Below are positions 59,345 through 64,000 of a DNA stretch of 64,000 nt, one piece after another. The position numbers and the translations under genes were made by a program. The stretch spans positions 46,756,628 through 46,820,627 of the forward strand of contig NC_135722.1 of NCBI RefSeq assembly GCF_964656455.1, given 5' to 3'. Source of the stretch: Halichoerus grypus. Lineage: Eukaryota > Chordata > Mammalia > Carnivora > Phocidae. The notes beneath the pieces are model-generated. The model was not told where the DNA came from. It worked only from the letters and a program-made list of their open reading frames with translations, and did not search any database. Each line of letters opens with the position of its first letter. The first letter of the stretch is position 1.

Positions 59345-59455
59345 ATACTTAGCAACATTTGAGTGCTTACTGTATACCTGACACAGTGTTAAATGCTCCA
59401 TATGGACATCTCATTTAATCCTCACAGATGCCCTACAAAGTTCTTACTAACTTGA
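59345..59455 (+). repeat. MIR SINE fragment
   Basis: TGAGTGCTTACTGTATACC, GACACAGTGTTAAATGCTCC and CTCATTTAATCCTCACAG. Confidence 0.8.
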
Positions 59456-59459
59456 ACTC

Positions 59460-60055
59460 AACTTTGACTCTAAAGCATATATTTTATTTTTTTGTTTTTA
59501 CCTTATTTTAATTTAATTTAATTTAATTTATTGGTAGGTGGCAGGTTTAATAAGCAAAGGGAATTTACATATGGCTTGTCTTGGGCATCACTAAGATCAG
59601 TAGATCCCTGCACCTGCCCACCAAATTTTAAAAGTTTATTGGGAGGCCTTGACTAGGTTCACTTACGCATATCATGCAGGTGTTCTCAACACAATAGCAC
59701 TATCTCAAGGCTGTGTTCTTGGAGCAGCCTCTGAGAGTGGGAAAGCCAAATAGAATTCACATTCCAAGGACAGGGGTGGGGGTAAGAGTCTTGGATGGTA
59801 CGGTCCCAACTCATGGATCAACCAGTGGTCATGTCTTTTCCATGACCTTCCTCAACATTTTATAATAACAAAATAATCCTAATTCCTTTCTCCTAACCCT
59901 TGTGTCATTGCTGTTATTAATTTCATTTCACCTATACATAAGAATATATTAGCATATACTGTATAAAAGCATTATATAAAAGCATATGTAATCAAATATA
60001 TTATTGCTGTATTAATAATAATTTTGAAAAAACTGATTAAGAATAAGAAGAAGAG
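59460..60055. other. NRIP3 intron 1, unassigned
   Basis: A (TTTAA)n-like run at about 59505-59533, otherwise AT-rich DNA with no family recognised. Confidence 0.4.
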
Positions 60056-60650
60056 AAAAAAAGAATAAGAAGGAAAGGTTTTATTTTAGTTTCACTTATT
60101 GATTTTACAGAAGTCTTCCTGTCTTTATAGAGATCCTGGTTTCTGACTTATATCATTTTCCTTCTTTCTACAAAAACTTCTCTAATATTTCTTGCAAAGC
60201 ACATCACTAGCAACAAATTTCCTCAATTTTTGTTTTTCTGAGACAGTCTTTATTTCTTCACTTTTGAAGGGTAATTTGGCAGGTACAGATTTTGAGGTTG
60301 GTGGGGTTTTTCTCTCAACAGTTTATTTTTATTTTTATTTATTTAATTTTAATTTTTTATTTGAATATAGTTGACACTATTGTTACATTGGTATCAGGTG
60401 TACAACATAGTGATTTAATTTCTCTATACGTTATGCTGTGCTCACCACAAGTGTAGCTACCGTTTGTCACCATACAGTGCTATTACAGTATCATTTTTTG
60501 CCTTTTCTTCCCAGGACATATTCATTCCATAACTGGAAGCCTGTATCTTCCACTTCCCTTCACCCATTTTGTTCACCCCTCCCACCCCCTTCCCTCTGGC
60601 AACCATCAGTTTGTTCTGTGTATTTATAGGTCTAATTCTGTAAAGCATAT
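60056..60650 (-). repeat. Old L1 fragments, minus strand
   Basis: The first part (CACTTTTGAAGGGTAATTTGG, AATATTTCTTGCAAAGC) and second part from about 60320 (ATTTGAATATAGTTGACAC, TACAACATAGTGATTTAAT, CAACCATCAGTTTGTTCTG) resemble reversed L1MA-type 3' sequence. The boundary between them is uncertain. Confidence 0.6.
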
Positions 60651-60666
60651 ATTTTAAACACTACTC

Positions 60667-60893
60667 GAAGCAAGGGTTGGCAAACTTTTTCTGTAAAGGA
60701 CCAGAGAGTAACTATTTTCAGCTCTTCAGTCCAAACCGTCTCTATTTCAACTACTCAGCTCTGCTATCATAGTGCAAAAGCAGCCACAGACAGTAAATGA
60801 GTGGGGTTGGTTGTGTTTCAATAAACCTTTATTTGTAAAAATAGGCATCAGGCTGGATTTGGCTTGTGGACTGTATTTGCTAACCCCTATTCC
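60667..60893. mobile_element. Non-autonomous hAT-Charlie-type DNA transposon
   Basis: GGGTTGGCAAACTTTTTCTG and GTAAAGGACCAGAGAGTAAC at the left, CTTTATTTGTAAAAATAGGC and GGACTGTATTTGCTAACCCC at the right. The ends GGGTTGGCAAA and TTTGCTAACCCC are imperfect inverted repeats. The family is well known across mammals; I am not certain of its exact name. Confidence 0.75.
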
Positions 60894-61690
60894 TAAGTGG
60901 TTCTGGCTGTGGTTCTATTGCTAGCTAGAAACCTTGGGTTTCTCCTCTGGGAGTAAATGCTACAAAGAAGGTAGACTTATGTCATTTCCCCTATTTCCCA
61001 GTCTGGTCTATTCTGTGGACCACAAAATCCCATTAGTTTGATTCGGTCTGGGTAAAGGGATTGAGAAAGTGGCCTTAGAAGTTCTTGCTCAAATCATGAT
61101 TTTGTGGCATTCTCACAGTACAATCTACTTCCTCTCACCTCACTTTTCTTCCCACGCCACAGCCTGATTAGAAGAGTTATTTAAGCATATTGGGTGCCAG
61201 ATTGAGGAACCTCAGCTATTTCTACCCAGAATACAGCACTGCCCACAGAGCCCATTTCCTTCAGAAACTCCTGATGATAATGAAGGCAGCGCATTTGAAT
61301 TTGCTGCTAAGGTTTAGATGCGTAAACCCTGGTTAGGGTTTAGCAGCCACATTTCAGGAACAGTAGAGAACCAGGGACTGCTTAGGTTAGTAGTTACCTT
61401 GTTGAGGTAAAGCATAAAGCAAGATCCATGTCAGGAGGATGACTTGAGAATTATGTCCCGAAGGTTACCAGAGTGCCTGTTGCACCTTTCTAGCTAATTA
61501 CTAATGTGTATTTTGAAGGACATCAGGAAAATAGAAGACAGTTCATAGCCAGTATTTCAATGAACATAAAGATAAACCACTTAAGTAAATTTACAAAGCA
61601 ATAGTCAAGGAGTGGGAAAGTAAGTAGTACAGATTACATAATGTGTAAGTATTGAAGGGATTCTGAAAGAATGAACTAGATGATGTTAAT
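60894..61690. other. NRIP3 intron 1, unassigned
   Basis: 800 bp, no recognised repeat or gene signal. Confidence 0.4.
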
Positions 61691-61699
61691 CAAGAAAGG

Positions 61700-62365
61700 C
61701 TTTTTGAAGAAGTAAAGAGTAGAGATTTGTTTGATCGGTACTATATCAAGAGCTAAGGATATAGCTGTGATCAAAGACAATTAAGGTCCCTGCCCTTGTG
61801 GAATTAATCTAGTGGGGGAGTGATATAGTAAACAAGTAAATAAGGAAAATAATTTATAATTACTATGAAAGAAATAGTGGGACATGTTAATAACTAAAGT
61901 GGTGGGGTACCCACTTTAAATAGTATAGGCAGGGAGGATATCTTTGATAAAGTGACATTTGAGCTGAGACTTGAAAGATGAGAGCAAGCTAACTATTTGA
62001 AGTGTTAGTGGGAGAACATTTCAGACAGAGGGAATAGCAAGTGCAAAGGCATTGGAATGGGAAAGTTTTTGAGCAAGGAGGTGTGGATGAATAAAGGGAG
62101 TGTGGCATGTATATGGTATATAGATAGAGGTTGGAGAAATGGACAGGGATCAGATGATGCAGAACCATATAGACCATGGTAAGAAGTTTGAATTTTGTTC
62201 AAAGAACAACAGGAAGCCATTGAAGGGCTTTGAGTAAGGGAATGTATTAGCTAACTTATATTTTTAAAAACTCACCCTGGTTGCTATGTAGAGAATGAAT
62301 TGGAAGAAGGGTGAAAAGAGGCAGAAAACAAGTTAGGAGTTTTTTGTAGTTCAGATAAGAAATGA
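61700..62365 (-). repeat. L2, minus strand
   Basis: GGTCCCTGCCCTTGTGGAATT, GATAAAGTGACATTTGAGC, GAACATTTCAGACAGAGGG, GCAAGTGCAAAGGCATTGG and GGAAGCCATTGAAGGGCTT. Confidence 0.92.
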
Positions 62366-62369
62366 TGAG

Positions 62370-63060
62370 CCAGGAAATATACATATATGGAGGCAACCTA
62401 GGTGTCCATCTGTGGATGAATGGACAAAGAAAAATATATATATATATGTTCAGCCGTATACATATATATTCAGCCATAAAAAGAATTAAATCTTGCCATT
62501 TGTGACAACATGGATGACCATGAGGGTATTATGCTAAGTGAAATAAGTCAGAGAAAGACAAATACCATATGATCTCATTTATATGTGGAATCTAAAAAAC
62601 AAAACAAAACAAACAAAACAAAAAACAAACAAAACAAAAACAAAACAACCAAGCTCATAGATACAGAGAACAGATTGGTGGTTGCTGGAGGGTAGGGGGG
62701 TGAAATGGATGAAGGTGGTCAAATTGTACAAACTTCTAGTTATAAAAAATAAGTCATAGGGCTATCATGCACAGCATGATGACTATAGTTAATTATAGTG
62801 TACTGCACATTTGAAAGTTGCTAAGAGGGTAGATCTTTAAAGTCCTCATTAAAAGAAAAAAAATTTGTAACTATGTATGGTTATGGATGTTAACTAGACT
62901 TATTGTAGTGAACATTTTGCAGTGTGTATAAATATGAAATCATTATGTCATATACCTGTAACTAATATAATGTATGTATAATGTAATTGTACCTCAATCT
63001 TTAAAAATTTTTAAAATAATTATACCTCAAAATTTTTAAATTTTTTTTAAAAATTGCATT
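62370..63060 (+). repeat. L1MA-type 3' end, plus strand
   Basis: GATGAATGGACAAAGAAAAA, CTTGCCATTTGTGACAACATG, CAGATTGGTGGTTGCTGG, ATTATAGTGTACTGCACAT and GTAATTGTACCTCAATC. It contains an (AAAAC)n stretch at about 62597-62648 and follows directly on an L2. Confidence 0.85.
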
Positions 63061-63102
63061 ATTTAAAATAAAACTTAGAGGAAAAGTTACATTGCATTTT
63101 TT

Positions 63103-63275
63103 TAAAGATTTTATTTATTTATTTGAGAGAGAGCACGAGCAGGGGGTGGGGAGAGGGAGAAGCAGGCTCCCCGACCAGCAGGGAGCCCGACGCTGTGGGA
63201 CTCGATCCCAGAACCCTGGGTTCATGACCTGAGCCGAAGACAGACGCTTAACCAACTGAGCCACCCAGGTGTCCC
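63103..63275 (-). repeat. CAN-SINE, minus strand
   Basis: TTTAAAGATTTTATTTATTT on the left, GAGCCACCCAGGTGTCCC on the right. TACATTGCATTTTT and TACATTGTATTTTT flank it, one mismatch. Confidence 0.95.
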
Positions 63276-63472
63276 TACATTGTATTTTTAAGGTCTAACA
63301 AACTTGAAACTTTTCTGTAAGTATACAAGAATAAAAGTGATGGTGTCTTCGATCAGACTGGAGGTAAAGATGAGGAGAAGTAGATCAATTCTAGATATGT
63401 TTTAGAGGAAGCAACAGCGGTACTTTGGGAGGGAGGGTTAGGGAAGGAAAAGAATCAAGAATGGATGGGTGT

Positions 63473-63660
63473 TGGGACGCGTGGGTGGCTCAGTTGGTTA
63501 AACATCTGCCTTCAGCTCCGGTCATGAACCCGGGGTCCTGGGATTGAGTACCGCATTGGGCTTCCTGCTCAGCAGGGAGCCTGCTCCCTCTGCCTGCCGC
63601 TCCCCCTGCTTGTGCTTGCTCTCTCTCTGACAAATAAATAAAATCTTATTAAAAAAAAAA
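63473..63660 (+). repeat. CAN-SINE, plus strand
   Basis: TGGGACGCGTGGGTGGCTCAG head and A-tail. AAGAATGGATGGGTGT is duplicated perfectly at 63457-63472 and 63661-63676. Confidence 0.96.
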
Positions 63661-63870
63661 AAGAATGGATGGGTGTATGGTGGTGCCATTTTACAAGTTG
63701 GTGGAAGGGGAATGATCCAGAATGTTAAAAAGTGAACAGGGCTTTGGAGCTCAAACTTACTTTATTACTAATGAAGAAAGCGAGGCTTGAGAGAAGTAAT
63801 GCCTAGCCAGATTAGCAATTTGCCCAAGGTAGTATGTGACAACCGGTCATTTTGCTGCACATAGATAGAC

Positions 63871-63983
63871 TTCAGGCTCCCTGCTCAGTGGGGAACTTGC
63901 TTCTCCCTCTGCCTCTCCCACTGCTTGTGCGCATGCTCTCTCTCTGTCAAATAAATAAATAAAATCCTAAAAAAAAAAAAAAA
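63871..63983 (+). repeat. CAN-SINE, 5'-truncated
   Basis: Only the 3' half is present: TTCAGGCTCCCTGCTCAGTG, CT-rich run, AAATAAATAAATAAAATCC and A-tail. The tRNA-derived head is missing. Confidence 0.92.
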
Positions 63984-64000
63984 AGAAAGAAAATAGAAAG

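Overview
This is mammalian nuclear DNA. It has intron-split genes, GT/AG splice sites, one CpG island and dense interspersed repeats. At least 17 copies belong to the tRNA-Lys-derived CAN-SINE family, so the animal is a carnivore. Their consensus (GGGGCGCCTGGGTGGCTCAG head, AAATAAATAAA tail) is the caniform type. The dog-specific variant head is absent, which points to an arctoid such as a bear, seal or mustelid. That species-level call is inference from memory of SINE consensus sequences.

Two protein-coding genes are present, both on the + strand. Bases 581-36441 hold the last 14 coding exons of SCUBE2, a secreted/membrane-tethered EGF-CUB glycoprotein that helps release lipid-modified Hedgehog. 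The exons encode three calcium-binding EGF modules, the cysteine-poor spacer, three GCC2/GCC3-type cysteine-rich repeats, the CUB domain and the conserved C-terminal tail. All 13 internal junctions keep the reading frame, and there is no premature stop. The 5' exons (signal peptide and earlier EGF modules) lie upstream of the window. The largest intron (10085-23632, 13.5 kb) is mostly old L2, MIR and L1 debris.

About 17 kb downstream is the CpG-island promoter and first coding exon of NRIP3 (53180-53353). It has a full palindromic CRE eight bases upstream of a TATA box. The rest of the window is NRIP3 intron 1, and exon 2 was not found. SCUBE2 followed by NRIP3 on the same strand matches the mammalian order I know from human 11p15.4.

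The intergenic and intronic DNA is a layered record of insertions. Ancient L2 and MIR copies are interrupted by carnivore L1s, and these in turn by CAN-SINEs, many with readable target-site duplications. Notable items are a SINE-in-SINE inverted pair (41699-42101), a SINE whose A-rich tail received a small retroposed piece resembling a retroviral LTR end (27881-27979), an unidentified processed retrocopy (43022-43349), and a coding-looking but broken block at 1854-2108. I see no CRISPR array, operon or other undescribed multi-gene system. The novel material is at the level of individual repeats, promoter architecture and small unexplained blocks.
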